Source of the DNA: Sympetrum striolatum
Lineage: Eukaryota > Arthropoda > Insecta > Odonata > Libellulidae
Reading direction: 5' to 3'
Length of the DNA: 64,000 nucleotides
NCBI GenBank assembly: GCA_947579665.1
Contig: OX388350.1
Span: forward strand, 30,537,393-30,601,392
This document shows positions 1 through 10,431 of this stretch, in pieces. The notes beneath the pieces are model-generated. The model saw only the letters and a program-made list of their open reading frames with translations, did not search any database and was not told where the DNA came from. A program made the translations under genes and the position numbers. The first letter of the stretch is position 1. Each line of letters opens with the position of its first letter.

Positions 1-81
1 CTGGTGTTGTATGAAGCAATTATTTTGCAACTTTTAAATGCAGAGTAAAAATGTTATTATTTCCAATTTCCTTACCTTCTA

Positions 82-342
82 CTAAAAATAAATAATATCG
101 GAACATCTATAAAAGTTGATCTTTTCCTTTAGTAGTCGTTCATTTATTTCATCTAATCTAGAGAATGTTATGAACCTTACGTTTCTTCTTATATAAATTG
201 TTAAAAGTTGTTTTTCTTCTTCTGAAATGATTGTTAACCCTCCGTCAGTCGCGCTGTTGTACAACACAGACGGTTTTTCTGGTCCCGTTTCTACCTGGTT
301 GTTCCCTTGAATCTCATGCCCGGGCCTATTCCTTAATCGCAC
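82..342 (-). CDS. Unconfirmed ORF, 86 codons, no family recognised
   Basis: This is an open frame of 86 codons with protein-like composition: a charged C-terminal half containing EEEKQLL and RLDEINERLLKEK, which could form helix. It does not begin with ATG. The frame opens at a GTG directly after an in-frame TAA, so if real it is an exon or a remnant rather than a whole gene. An acceptor-like sequence (cattTCAG on the minus strand) lies inside it, just before the EEEK segment. A donor-like GGTAAGT sits just upstream of the frame, which argues against a simple first exon. No domain is recognised. It could be a decayed transposon fragment or chance. Confidence 0.18.
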   Translation of the reverse strand: MRLRNRPGHEIQGNNQVETGPEKPSVLYNSATDGGLTIISEEEKQLLTIYIRRNVRFITFSRLDEINERLLKEKINFYRCSDIIYF

Positions 343-792
343 TTACCATTAACTTGTTAAGTCGTTAAATGCTTCTTTTTAGTCTTAAACCGGCTGCGAA
401 AGCGAGTAAATCTGTGAAGTGACGACTGTTGTAACACATACAACGCGCGACCGCTTGCGTAATTCTTTCGTTGGTGAACTCTATTTTTGCTTATTATAAC
501 GTTTACATGGGGTTTTTCACTTATTTCGTCTTAAACTTTATTAGACACATTTCAATTTCGGAACTAATAGACATCTAGCTTTTTAGGTACTCTCTGAACG
601 CATGTAAGTAAATAAAGGTGAATAATAGTATTTTTTACTAAAAGTTGTTTACTTCTTAAATATTTCATCTAAAATTATATTATTACCTAAAGTTTAGTAC
701 TCAGAAATAATAATTACTCGTAGTTCAATTAATTTTACAATTTTGGCCGAAAAACGATCTGTTGTATGTAATACAGCGCGCGACTGCTCGTG
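241..792. repeat. Three diverged copies of a short dyad-containing motif
   Basis: A motif of the form TTGTA...(A)ACA followed by G(CG)CGCGAC occurs at about 424-457 and 757-792 on the plus strand and at 241-273 on the minus strand. Each copy has an imperfect TTGTA/TACAA dyad next to a CpG-rich core in otherwise AT-rich DNA. The nature of the repeat is unknown. Confidence 0.35.
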
Positions 793-949
793 TTATGAAA
801 ATAGGCGCGACTGATGAAAGGCTAAAAGAATAAGGGATAAGAATCTTTATCTCAAACATTTCCTGGGATAAAACGTTTTCATAACCAAGCTCATTTCAAT
901 GATCCGTACTGTAGTAAATTCTTTACATTATGAACTAGTCGACTTCTTC

Positions 950-1560
950 TCACGGAGATAGACACCACTTTTTGCAGGCAGCAATGGAGCATATTATCTC
1001 ACTCGTCGAGCCCCGCAGTTTGTGATTCATAACTTAACCGTCGGCGCACCTTACGGAGGGAGTCGTTTAGTAAACCGGATCAAACTTCAAGAGGATGCAG
1101 CGTTACGCGGTGAAAAGCGGCCCTAAGCTGCTAGTAATTGCCCCACACTACGCGAGCTCGAGTTTCCCTCTTGAAGGTGGTAAATAAATACCTTTAGGCT
1201 CCCCTTCAATGGAGTCTGTATCCAACGGCACGCTAATTCCCTCCCTCTTTGAAATAAACTTTTAGAGGCAACACACGCCAAAGCTCACGTCATCTAACTT
1301 ATAAACGGCATCGCAGCGTGATGCGATTTTTCGACCCCAGTGTTCATTAGCGGCGGATATGCTCAAAGAGATATAAATCCCGAGGCCGTTAAACGACGAG
1401 GGCAATTTTATTTGCACGGCTAAACGCGGCCTTCCCTAGGTGTTAATCGGAAACTTCTTAAACGGTAGAGGCCAATTTTACGGCCAATTATGACGCCTTG
1501 TTTCCTCTTATCGCTGATTTTCTCGGAGGGATTTAATTAATTGCTCCATTAGTTTCGAGG
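950..1560. promoter_or_regulatory. Base-balanced island with homeodomain-type cores; possible enhancer
   Basis: The block is richer in G+C and CpG than its flanks and has no open frame of note. It contains ATTTAATTAATTG near 1530, several CGGCC/GGCCG-type words, and Caudal/Hox-like TTTATTTGC near 1408. The composition resembles conserved non-coding DNA around developmental genes, but no motif is diagnostic. Confidence 0.2.
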
Positions 1561-1564
1561 GAAG

Positions 1565-2699
1565 TGGCACTGTGAAAAGGTGGCCGAGATTCATAAAAAT
1601 CTAAAGTGGTTCGATAAATTTCGTAAACCTCTGTGACTTGTCTTTGTATTGTCTTAGATGAGAGGGAGAAAATAGATTTGAAAATCTAAAAACATAAGAT
1701 CGTTATGATTGGTCTTGACGTGGAAGATGCTAATAAAAAATTTTCCACTGAAATAATTATGGTATTGAAAATGCTTGTATTTCGATTCGTAATTTATCAA
1801 CAGGAGGTTGATATTTTTTTCTTTTTGTGATAGATTTATTCTGATAAAAATAGTAATTGCATTTAAATATACTGAGCACAAGAAAGCGTGCAACTAAAAC
1901 CCAAAAGTGAAAAATGGTGGCATAGCTGTGACTCTTAATTTCACTTCAGCATCGCGGTAAAAACTACCGTAAAACAGAAGTGAAATTGTTATATTTATAC
2001 TAATTTACAATTTTCGAGAATATCAGAATATTTCAAAAACCACTACTTCAGCCAAGAAATAGCTTCAGATTATAAAACTATACGCGGAAATGTTGATCGC
2101 TAAAATAAAACTAACATAAGTATTACAGAGTAAACTATACCTTTCCCCTTCCATCTGATCTTTTCCTTGAAAGATAGATTTTTAGAAACGATATTAAGAA
2201 TTGTATCGAGTGCGAGGTAAATTAAATACAGTATGGCGTCTGAATATCGTATAATTCAGGTGAAATTCGAATTTTATTCTTCGATTAAGGGGACAAACGT
2301 AAAGTCTCCTTATTCTAATATAATTTTTTTTCCAATGCACCATCACATTATCTCATGCGTTTCAATGACATGTGATGTAGGAAGATCATGAGCCCCAAAT
2401 TCATGGAATTCTTACTACCCAGCCTATCCATTCCTGCATTCAAATGAAACCGTAAGGGATTATAGTATAAAATGTTTATTATTTAAGCAGCAATGGCAGG
2501 TAGTTGGGAAAATAGTAAAAGCTTTTTACTCATAACTACTACAATAACGAACTCATATGGCAACATACCAAAGGATTAATGCTCATAATTCTCCCTTTTA
2601 ATTACAGTTCGTTACCCCAACTACCATGTTGACCTATTAATAAACATTTTTTGACGATTAAAACAACAATGTGAAACCAATTTGGCGACCAACCGTTAT
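1565..2699. other. AT-rich spacer
   Basis: No gene, RNA or mobile element is recognised here apart from the compact hairpin at 1937-1987. The short open frames are compositional. Confidence 0.5.
1937..1987. repeat. Symmetric stem-loop, 51 bp
   Basis: AATTTCACTTC (1937-1947) is the exact complement of GAAGTGAAATT (1977-1987). CGGTA (1955-1959) pairs with TACCG (1965-1969) around the same centre. The result is an 11-bp stem, a symmetric 7-nt internal loop, a 5-bp stem and a 5-nt loop. It is shorter than a usual microRNA precursor. Confidence 0.55.
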
Positions 2700-3420
2700 C
2701 GAACAATCTTCCTCGGATTACTGCGAATAATAGATACAGCTTTTCGGGTATAATTGCTGCTTTTACGTGGAAATGAAAACGAATCTCATTCCATAGAAGG
2801 AGAACGAAAATAAATCACGTCCTCCGCAGAATTTAATAACACCTGTCTTAAAGGGACCATAACACATATACGAGGAAAAGGGAGGCGTTCCCTTGGCCAT
2901 ATTTCGTGAGATATATTCCCACGATGTCTATCTTTCTCCGTAGTGCGATTTCATGTGTTTCTCCGTCGTTCGGCGTCGTCATAGACATTAATCGTCCCTT
3001 TTCCATCGGGACCTCTTAACCTCTCAAAACAATCTCTTTTCCTTCTTCTCCCATTATGCCGTCAAACTTTCTCGTCTCCCTGTGTGCCTTTTGCTCTGCC
3101 CTTCATAATGGGAGGAACGTCGACGAGGTGTGCCCTCGGAGACCCTCAGACCCCAAGGGTTTCCTCTGCTACGCATCCAACCCTTTCCCCGATTCTTTCC
3201 ACTGTCCCACGCTTCCCGTACATTTCTCGGAATTCTGGGATTCCGGGTAAGTATGGTGGGGTGGAGAAATTTGGGGAAGTGGGACTTTGGTTGTCTTACG
3301 GGATGTGACAAAGTTAATCCTCAGCTAGACGAGTCCATGTTCCACGGTGGTGTTCGGGTCCGTACGGACTGTGAACGGGCGATGACTTGAGTTTGAGCTA
3401 CGTGATCTTTGAGTGTTCAC
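2700..3420. other. Base-balanced block, no gene supported
   Basis: Overlapping short frames occur on both strands. A good donor-like sequence (CCGG|GTAAGTATGG, GT at about 3249) follows one of the plus frames. No clear acceptor or recognisable protein sequence accompanies it, so no exon is called. Confidence 0.3.
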
Positions 3421-4820
3421 AGTCGTTATTCCGTTGTTTTCTGATGGGGTAACTTCATACATGAATGTCAATGGAGCGTATACACTATAGCGAATTGTAT
3501 ACGCTACTGATAAAGATTCGATTAGTATCGTAGTTTTTTTCAAAAGGTAGAATTTATAAACAAAGAATTATTGACTAATTCCAACAGGTAGTGAAGACCA
3601 AGGTTGTCTCAATAGTTGTGTGTATAATCCGCAACATATTATTTGTAAGGAAAATATTTGTGGGTGAATTAGATTGAGGGAAAATTCATTTATATTTAAA
3701 CATTCCTTCCATTTCAGATTGTGAAAGAGTGATGATTGAATATCTTGCTTGATTAATGAAAAAATAAATATACCAATTGGTAAATTAAAAAATTACTCCC
3801 TAAATCTATTGAGGCAATACATTCCGAGAAATTTTATGGCTTGGTCTCTTTTTAAACTAATGAAAAAGGACATGTGTATATACAGCAAGGAATTTATGAT
3901 TCCAGAATACAATCATATTCAAGTACATTCTTGTCAAACTAATGATCCAAACAAGGCCTTAATCGATTTCAAATATACTTAACTATAAGGATAATCCTCA
4001 TTTCTTCTTAATCTATTCTCAAAGAAATATGAATGAAATGAAATAGCACCTCCTTTTTTTGTAAGCAATGCTGCCAATTATATAGGTACGATCGTAATTT
4101 TAAAACTTTGGTTTTTTGTGCTTTTAATCCTTCTCCTTTAATTTCAGTCGTAATGCTAATTGGTAGAAATTTTTCATAGTAATATATCATTATATGTTAG
4201 TCATTCTGCGGGTATTTAGAAGATATAAATGCCCCTATACGAGAGAGACTTGGTACGATCCTATGTAAAACAACCGTAACTTATAAATTAAAGCAATACG
4301 TATGTTCAGGCGTTATTTGTGAATGGAAAGGAATGGGTCGTAAATTTTGTGTTCTTCTTCAAACTTATATATATGTTGGTTTGAAGCTTAGAATACTTTA
4401 GATGATGAGGTATTTTCACAAAGACAGTAACTTAGGTTTTATTTTAGTTAATACACTAATCGTGATTTAAATCCCTTTTAAAAATCAATTTTAGGGCAAA
4501 AATTACAATATGTACTTAGGTGTCCGGTAGTCATGGTAATGGAATTTTAATAATATTCACCCTTAATTTGTCCTCTACTTCCATTCTTGCAAACTGAAAA
4601 CTATCGCGGGTAATACACGATGACGCAAACTCTCCATTCACTCGTGCCTTACTGAAAACTAAATTCCAAACTCAAACTGCAAAACTACAAATCTTTGTTT
4701 CCCTTGCGCTTACAACTTTTCTTTCCCTCCGCTTCCGTTCGAATTTCTTTAATACGCAAAAACTAGGCTACTGTACAAGTAAGACCTTAATACTAGGATC
4801 AATAGCGCCACGTGCATGCT
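3421..4820. other. AT-rich spacer left of the piggyBac insertion
   Basis: Nothing recognisable is seen. Short frames such as the one near 3749-3982 have no family resemblance. The DNA runs directly into the TTAA target duplication at 4821. Confidence 0.5.
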
Positions 4821-4824
4821 TTAA
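4821..4824. repeat. TTAA target-site duplication, left
   Basis: TTAA immediately precedes CACTAG at the left end of the element and matches TTAA at 10800-10803. TTAA is the hallmark target of piggyBac transposases. Confidence 0.9.
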
Positions 4825-4840
4825 CACTAGAAGGACTGAG
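4825..4840 (+). repeat. Left terminal inverted repeat
   Basis: CACTAGAAGGACTGAG, directly after TTAA. It matches the right tip with a few mismatches. The core CTAGAAGGAC recurs at 5006, so the left end holds two copies of the module. Confidence 0.85.
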
Positions 4841-4856
4841 GTGGTCATTTGACCAC
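4841..4856. promoter_or_regulatory. Palindrome GTGGTCATTTGACCAC, copy 1
   Basis: A perfect dyad: GTGGTCA, two Ts, TGACCAC. The same 16 bp occurs at 5021-5036 and 10741-10756, always next to a CTAGAAGGAC-type module. This suits a transposase or host-factor binding site. GGTCA half-sites also resemble nuclear-receptor sites, but the spacing here is two bases. Confidence 0.6.
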
Positions 4857-5020
4857 TTTTCAGAGTTTGACATCAAAATTTCTTTAGTAAAATACCTCCG
4901 ATTTTTTTGAAACTTTTTGACTTTGTTTATTACTATCCCAAAATTTGTGTTAAGTATTAAAATATATTTTTTCACTTTTAGGTTAAATTTTATATCAAAA
5001 TATACCTAGAAGGACGGGAG

Positions 5021-5036
5021 GTGGTCATTTGACCAC
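5021..5036. promoter_or_regulatory. Palindrome GTGGTCATTTGACCAC, copy 2
   Basis: Identical to the copies at 4841 and 10741. It lies 18 bp inside the outer edge of the left arm. Confidence 0.6.
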
Positions 5037-5345
5037 CTACTTTTAAAATTCGTAATTAAATACTTTCATGCTTCTCAAAGACCTGAATTTTGCGTATCTT
5101 CTACATTTGACCATTACACAAGTTCTAATAACATTTTTTTCCCCGTAATTTGTTTAAATTTTAATTAATTAAACAAAATGTTGACCTATGTCCTAAATCT
5201 GCAGAATTTCATATTCTAGAATATTTAATCTATTTATACTGAACCAATGAAACTCATATTTTCGGAATAAGTGGAAGAAGGTCCGAATTGTTGATAAAAG
5301 TCAGTCACGTTACCCCAAGATTGTTATGCTATCTGACGGAAACCA

Positions 5346-5352
5346 TATAAAA
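5346..5352 (+). promoter_or_regulatory. TATA-like box, left arm, inward
   Basis: TATAAAA reading toward the element's centre. Its exact mirror is at 10425-10431 on the minus strand. Confidence 0.3.
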
Positions 5353-5698
5353 CCACTCGTTCGTGCCTCGGAAAAAACCTCAATCAAATACGATGGCGGA
5401 ACAATTTTTCAAATTTCGTCCTGAAAATTTCCTTATGGTGTTTTTATCAATGCCAAATCAATGTATAATATTTAAAAATTCTTAAAACAATTTTTAGCAG
5501 GGTTGCCAACATATTGGTTTTATCATTATATAATGTTCTTCCAATTTTTTTCTCTGGTAAATTTCAAACTGATATCTCAAGTTTATATTCAATCACCTTT
5601 TTTGAACAATTTGAATTAATTTTAAGGGTATTAACCTTATAAAACAGGGCTACCAATCGTTAGAACAGATCTCTAAACAGAGACTTTTGCGTTCGCAG

Positions 5699-5706
5699 TA
5701 TAAATA
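5699..5706 (+). promoter_or_regulatory. TATA-like box TATAAATA, left arm, inward
   Basis: TATAAATA follows GTTCGCAG and points into the element. On this side any transcript would be antisense to the transposase. The mirror copy lies at 10071-10078. Confidence 0.3.
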
Positions 5707-5857
5707 GCTACAGATATATTTTGAGCACAGATTTGTCTCATGTAATTTGTCTAAACTCTTTGGGATCCCGAATTAGTTTATAAACTATAATGAAGCAGTG
5801 TGACCAACATCTTCGGCTGTAAAGTGAAGGCAGCGATCAGACATTCATGGAAAACCT

Positions 5858-6128
5858 AGTAATTAATCATGCATTTATCGAGAATGGCCCTTTCTTACTC
5901 ATATATTATTCGGTGCTTATCCTCTCTGGTGCTCGTTTTATTATTACATATTAAGTTGATATTTATTTTAGACTTACCTTAATACTTAAATCATTCTTCA
6001 AATGTTATTTCCTTCCATCATTCGGTATTTTACAATACATCCAAGTCATTATAGAAACACTTGATCATCTTCACAATGTAAGGTTTGAAATCATAATAAA
6101 GCTTCGCTATTGTTTTTACAAAGTAATA
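5858..6128. other. piggyBac internal non-coding, left of transposase 3' end
   Basis: No gene. A 15-bp block at 5873-5887 still matches the complement of 9896-9910, a relic of inverted symmetry beyond the arm edge. Confidence 0.5.
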
Positions 6129-6134
6129 TTTATT
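6129..6134 (-). terminator. Poly(A) signal for the piggyBac transposase
   Basis: AATAAA on the minus strand, about 76 bp past the transposase stop codon. Confidence 0.55.
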
Positions 6135-6209
6135 CCTTATTAGGTAATGGCGTAACATTTTTAAAATAAATGATAAGAGAGAATATCACTCTATGCTTCT
6201 AAGAGTACA

Positions 6210-8830
6210 TCATTTTTTACCGCAGATTCTGCACATTGCCACTTTTGCAGAACATATTCCACAGTATATTTTTTTACATTTTAGGCATAAATTATTGGAT
6301 TTGTTATAACAACCAGGTGAGATCTGACACTTTCTTCTTTTCTGCGGTCTTATTGGTGCACTTGCTTCCCCTGAAGAAATTCCCGACATTGCAAAGGAAC
6401 ATGAGGGTGATGGCTCTATCTCTAATGAGGTTCCAATCATTTCTAATATAAGTCTTTGAATATACTCCTTCCTGCTGAGTTTACGCCCAGTGGTTTCTTT
6501 GAATAGAACCCAGCTATTTATTGAGGCCAGGTCTAATATGTTAAAAAATACATGTACTGGCCATCTCCTTGTAGCCGAACGAGTTGAATATTTCCGGCAC
6601 ATGCTATCCATTATATCTACTCCTACTTTGTTGTAGTTGTAAAACAAAATTGTATCTGGTTTCTTTTTTTCTGAGTCAGAAATCATCACGTCCTGATGCA
6701 TCGTACTGATTAAAAGCACATTTTTATTTTTTTTGGCTTGGTAATTTGTTAAGCTGTGGCCAAGTCTATTTTTATAAACTCTAGTTGAGTATATTTCTTT
6801 GCTGTGATGAACCGAAGGAGGTAATTCTCTTCTATTCCTTCTTATCGTTCCAACCAATGAGATTTTGTTTTTTTTTAGTTTTTCAGCGAGGCTGATTGAA
6901 GAGAAATAATTGTTGCATGTTATGTTGATACCGGAGTTTTTGAATGGCTCTGCTAACCGTAGCACAACATATTCCCCAAGAGTCTGCCTTGATCCCCTAG
7001 CGTCATCTTTTCCACAATAAGGAAATGCATTTAGGCAATATTTAGACTTCACGTCTGCTAATACCCAGTACTTGATCCCAAACTTATCTGGCTTATTCGG
7101 CATGTATTGGATGAATGGGCATCGGCACTTCGTAGGATATAATTGTTCATCGGCCGTAACACTCTCGCCAGGGTTGTAGCAGGCTCGGGAGTTAGTTATA
7201 AATTTATTCCAAGGCTCAGAACCTAAAGCAAATTTTTCTTCTCTCAGAGCTTGACTCCGAGTTTCTCTGTGATCAAACCGTAAATGTTTCATTATGCTTA
7301 AGAATCGATCCCTATTCATAGTGCTGGAGAATATTTTAGATCCCCACGTTTTGTCCCAACAACTTTTTATTGACAAATGTCGTTGTCCCAATACGCCTCT
7401 AGCATATATAAGAGCAATGAATTTCAAAAGTTCTTCCCTAGGTAAAGACCAATTAGCATCTTCAAGCTTCCCATGCTCCGTAGTACATTTTACAATGTTA
7501 TCTAAAAGGGAGTCACTCACCAACAAATTGAATGCACTAAATGTTGATGCCTCTTGAATGTTCCTTTTGGCATAAGAAGTTGGTCCTGGAGCTAAATGCA
7601 ATATGTTTTGCACTTTGAATCTTCCTGGTTGAGGTTGATCAGCCAAAATCTCCAGCCACTCTGTTCCATCCGGAGCAGTTTCCCATTGTGCCGTTGGTTC
7701 TGGAGGATTACTGTCGATCGATTATGAAAATAATCTCATTAGTTTTGGCAATGAAAAATGTATTTGAATAGACTTAATTTCTTGGTATTAATCTATTGTG
7801 TAATAAATTCTTTAGCGAAAATATCCTCTGTATCAAATAGACGGAATAAACGTATTGCGTCATAATAGCAATAATTATAGATCATGATAAAGAAAAACCT
7901 GTGCATACTGACAGGTTTATAATGTATATTCGAGTTTGAATGTCAGTGGAAACTAACGCAGGAACCCTTGAGAAAAATATAAATGACGCCAAAAGTTTTG
8001 AAAGTATCATCCCATTTTAATCCATATAATGAACATTTTTGTTTTTATCTGGTTGGTATTCTATAAACCGAAGAAGGAAAAGAGTGTGTTATCTGGGCGT
8101 TTAATATAAATGACTGAAATTTAGTTAACATGAATTATAATTCTTAAAATCTTCAAAGAAGAACATAGTATTGAGACGAAGATCGTACTTTTATAACCAT
8201 CTATTACTGAGAAAAGTTATTTTTACAAGACCGATATTAACTTTTTATTATATCATGTAAAATGAATTTTTTTTCATTTTTAGGTTAAATTATGCATGCT
8301 AATATTACATGAATATTTTTTCACAATTGCATTTACACTGCAATAAATATAGCTAAAGGTTAGACACTAATTTCGCTCTACCTGAGGTAATCAACAACGT
8401 GGAAAGGAAAAGTTTTTGCTCTATAAGATTACATTGATAAGTTAAGGTTTGGAGCTAACAGTTCTTCCTAGGAATTTCTAGTTTAGTTTTTTTTAAACTT
8501 AGAACTTGAGTATACGTTATAAAAAACCGACAATTATTTGCAAATATTACGGTTTGAGCAAATTACTTACATAAGCCATTAAAATTAACGAGCACTAAAA
8601 TTGAAAGAAAGATTCACTTACCTGATAGAATCACTGCCACAATCAATGGAGTCACTTCCCGATTCACTTCCAGTCTCTTCAATCTCAGGACCAGAGTCGT
8701 CGCTCCGATCACTGGCCAGTAAGTCCTCACTTCTGCTTGCAAATTCCGCTTCACTTCCAGATTGATTTTCTTCTAAATCACGTAATTCGGCAAGAATCTC
8801 GTCCGAGGTACGGTTTCGTCTTGAGGCCAT
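6210..8830 (-). CDS. piggyBac-like transposase, two exons, catalytic D-to-N change
   Basis: Exon 1 (8830-8622) starts at ATG and ends CAG|GTAAG. Exon 2 (7710-6210) follows CGACAG|T. The 209-nt first exon leaves two bases that exon 2 completes as AGT, giving 569 residues, near the 594 of Trichoplusia ni piggyBac. Residues 1-69 are acidic (Ser/Glu/Asp-rich), as in piggyBac N-termini. The catalytic core has Asp257 in TADEQL and Asp435 in VGVD, matching D268 and D447 of piggyBac. The D346 position is Asn336 (TCNNYFSS against the usual CDN). A basic RPQKRRK stretch (about 524-530) resembles a nuclear localisation signal. Eight cysteines at 531-566 (spacing 5,7,2,4,2,6,2) form the cross-brace zinc domain that binds the ends. 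The protein would cut and paste the element at TTAA in the nucleus, but the missing acidic ligand predicts a dead enzyme that may still bind DNA. Confidence 0.93.
7711..8621 (-). other. Intron of the piggyBac transposase, 911 bp
   Basis: Bounded by GTAAG (donor, 8621 downward) and CGACAG (acceptor, ending 7711), with a branch-like ACTAAT about 30 bp before the acceptor. The AT-rich content contrasts with the exons. The exact in-frame junction supports it. Confidence 0.85.
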
Positions 8831-9919
8831 TCGTATTATGTTTTTTGACGTTCTCTAACAAACAGCTGTGGATGTATCACTATGGAGACTCGCGGAGAGT
8901 CGCTCAATATGGAAGACACAGTGAAAGAGAGGTTGATGACAAACGTTGTGTTCACCTCGAACAATGCAGTATTTCTGTGCGTAGCGCTTTCTTGGCGCTC
9001 CGAAAACGCTGCACTAATCCTTTCTCCCTAACTGTATGTGCGCTAAAGACGCCTCGGTGGGGTTGTGCTTATTTGAAACCATTGCATTTCAGTACGTGCC
9101 GAACGCGGGGAAAAGACCAGGTAGTGCCATAAATACGCACGCGTCTGGTTAGACGCACCCGATGGGTTTTGGATTTAGGCGGCTGTCGGTATCAGTTCAC
9201 CCAGATGTCCGACCTCCCACCATGTGATTGTAAATACAGTTACTCATAGCAGGGGGGAAAATACGAATGTTTCATTCAATCTTTGTTATACTACATGAAT
9301 TAATTTCAGTCAACATGTTTTGTTGCGCTATAATATTACTTCCCTATGTAAGAACAGATGAAAAATATGGAACATAATGATATCAAAAAAAACATGAAGA
9401 TCACGACTTACATGCTAAATAAATTTTCTTTCTGAATCCATCTCTGTAAATTCCTGTGATTATTATATGAATATTTATATCAGTACATTCCGGGCAATTA
9501 TTATTAGTTCATTAATTATGACAAGTATTATATTAAGAATTCTCTTCTTTCGCTTAAAGATCTATGGAATTCACATGCATCAAGGATAATTAGTAAATAA
9601 ATAACTATATATGTAAAATAAATGTATTCAACCGATATGAAAATATTTTTTCGGCTGTGTAACTTACGGAAACTGTAACAATTTCAAATATAAGAGGTTA
9701 CATATAAAGAATTCAAAATATTGTATCTAACTCATAACAGAAGCAAACAAATCCTAAAAGTTTATGTAAAGCGGGTCTAAATTTTTTTATGAAAAATGTT
9801 ATGAGCTGAATAACAGCAGAAAAATGGTTATTGTTGTTGTTACCCTTGTTTTGGTCGTTAACATTGCGTCAATGCATAAGATAGAAGATATTAATCCATT
9901 CTCGATAAATGAGATTGTC
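8831..9919. other. piggyBac 5' leader/promoter region
   Basis: Upstream of the transposase start on the minus strand. The part next to the start (8850-9230) is GC-richer with many CpGs and includes a GCGTC/GACGC dyad near 9140. The rest is AT-rich. An open frame on the plus strand here has no recognisable product and is disregarded. Confidence 0.4.
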
Positions 9920-10070
9920 AGGTTTTCCATGAAGGTCTGATCGCTGCCTTCACTTTACAGCCGAAGATGTTGGTCACACTGCTTCATTATAGTTTATAAA
10001 CTAATTCGGGATCCCAAAGAGTTTAGACAAATTACATGAAACAAATCTGTGCTCAAAATATATCTGTAGC

Positions 10071-10078
10071 TATTTATA
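10071..10078 (-). promoter_or_regulatory. TATA-like box TATAAATA, right arm, toward the transposase
   Basis: Exact mirror of the 5699 box, on the coding strand of the transposase and about 1.24 kb before its ATG. Use as the gene's promoter would need a long leader or a further 5' intron. Confidence 0.3.
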
Positions 10079-10424
10079 CTGCGAACGCAAAAGTCTCTGT
10101 TTAGAGATCTGTTCTAACGATTGGTAGCCCTGTTTTATAAGGTTAATACCCTTAAAATTAATTCAAATTGTTCAAAAAAGGTGATTGAATATAAACTTGA
10201 GATATCAGTTTGAAATTTACCAGAGAAAAAAATTGGAAGAACATTATATAATGATAAAACCAATATGTTGGCAACCCTGCTAAAAATTGTTTTAAGAATT
10301 TTTAAATATTATACATTGATTTGGCATTGATAAAAACACCATAAGGAAATTTTCAGGACGAAATTTGAAAAATTGTTCCGCCATCGTATTTGATTGAGGT
10401 TTTTTCCGAGGCACGAACGAGTGG

Positions 10425-10431
10425 TTTTATA
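10425..10431 (-). promoter_or_regulatory. TATA-like box, right arm, toward the transposase
   Basis: TATAAAA on the minus strand, mirror of 5346-5352. Confidence 0.25.

Larger units (their letters stand above)
5003..5857 (+). repeat. Left long inverted arm, 855 bp
   Basis: Pairs base for base with 10774-9920 (coordinates sum to 15777 throughout, so there are no indels). Only two differences were found on full comparison by eye: 5737 (C here, T in the complement of the other arm) and 5843 (A here, C in the other). It contains the palindrome, two TATA-like boxes facing inward and no coding frame of note. Confidence 0.93.

Noticed and set aside
3056..3250. Exon ending at the GTAAGT donor near 3249
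   Set aside because: A good donor but no matching acceptor, and several overlapping frames on both strands with no protein signature.
8737..9132. 131-codon plus-strand frame inside the piggyBac element
   Set aside because: Overlaps exon 1 of the transposase on the other strand and its promoter region; no known piggyBac second gene matches.
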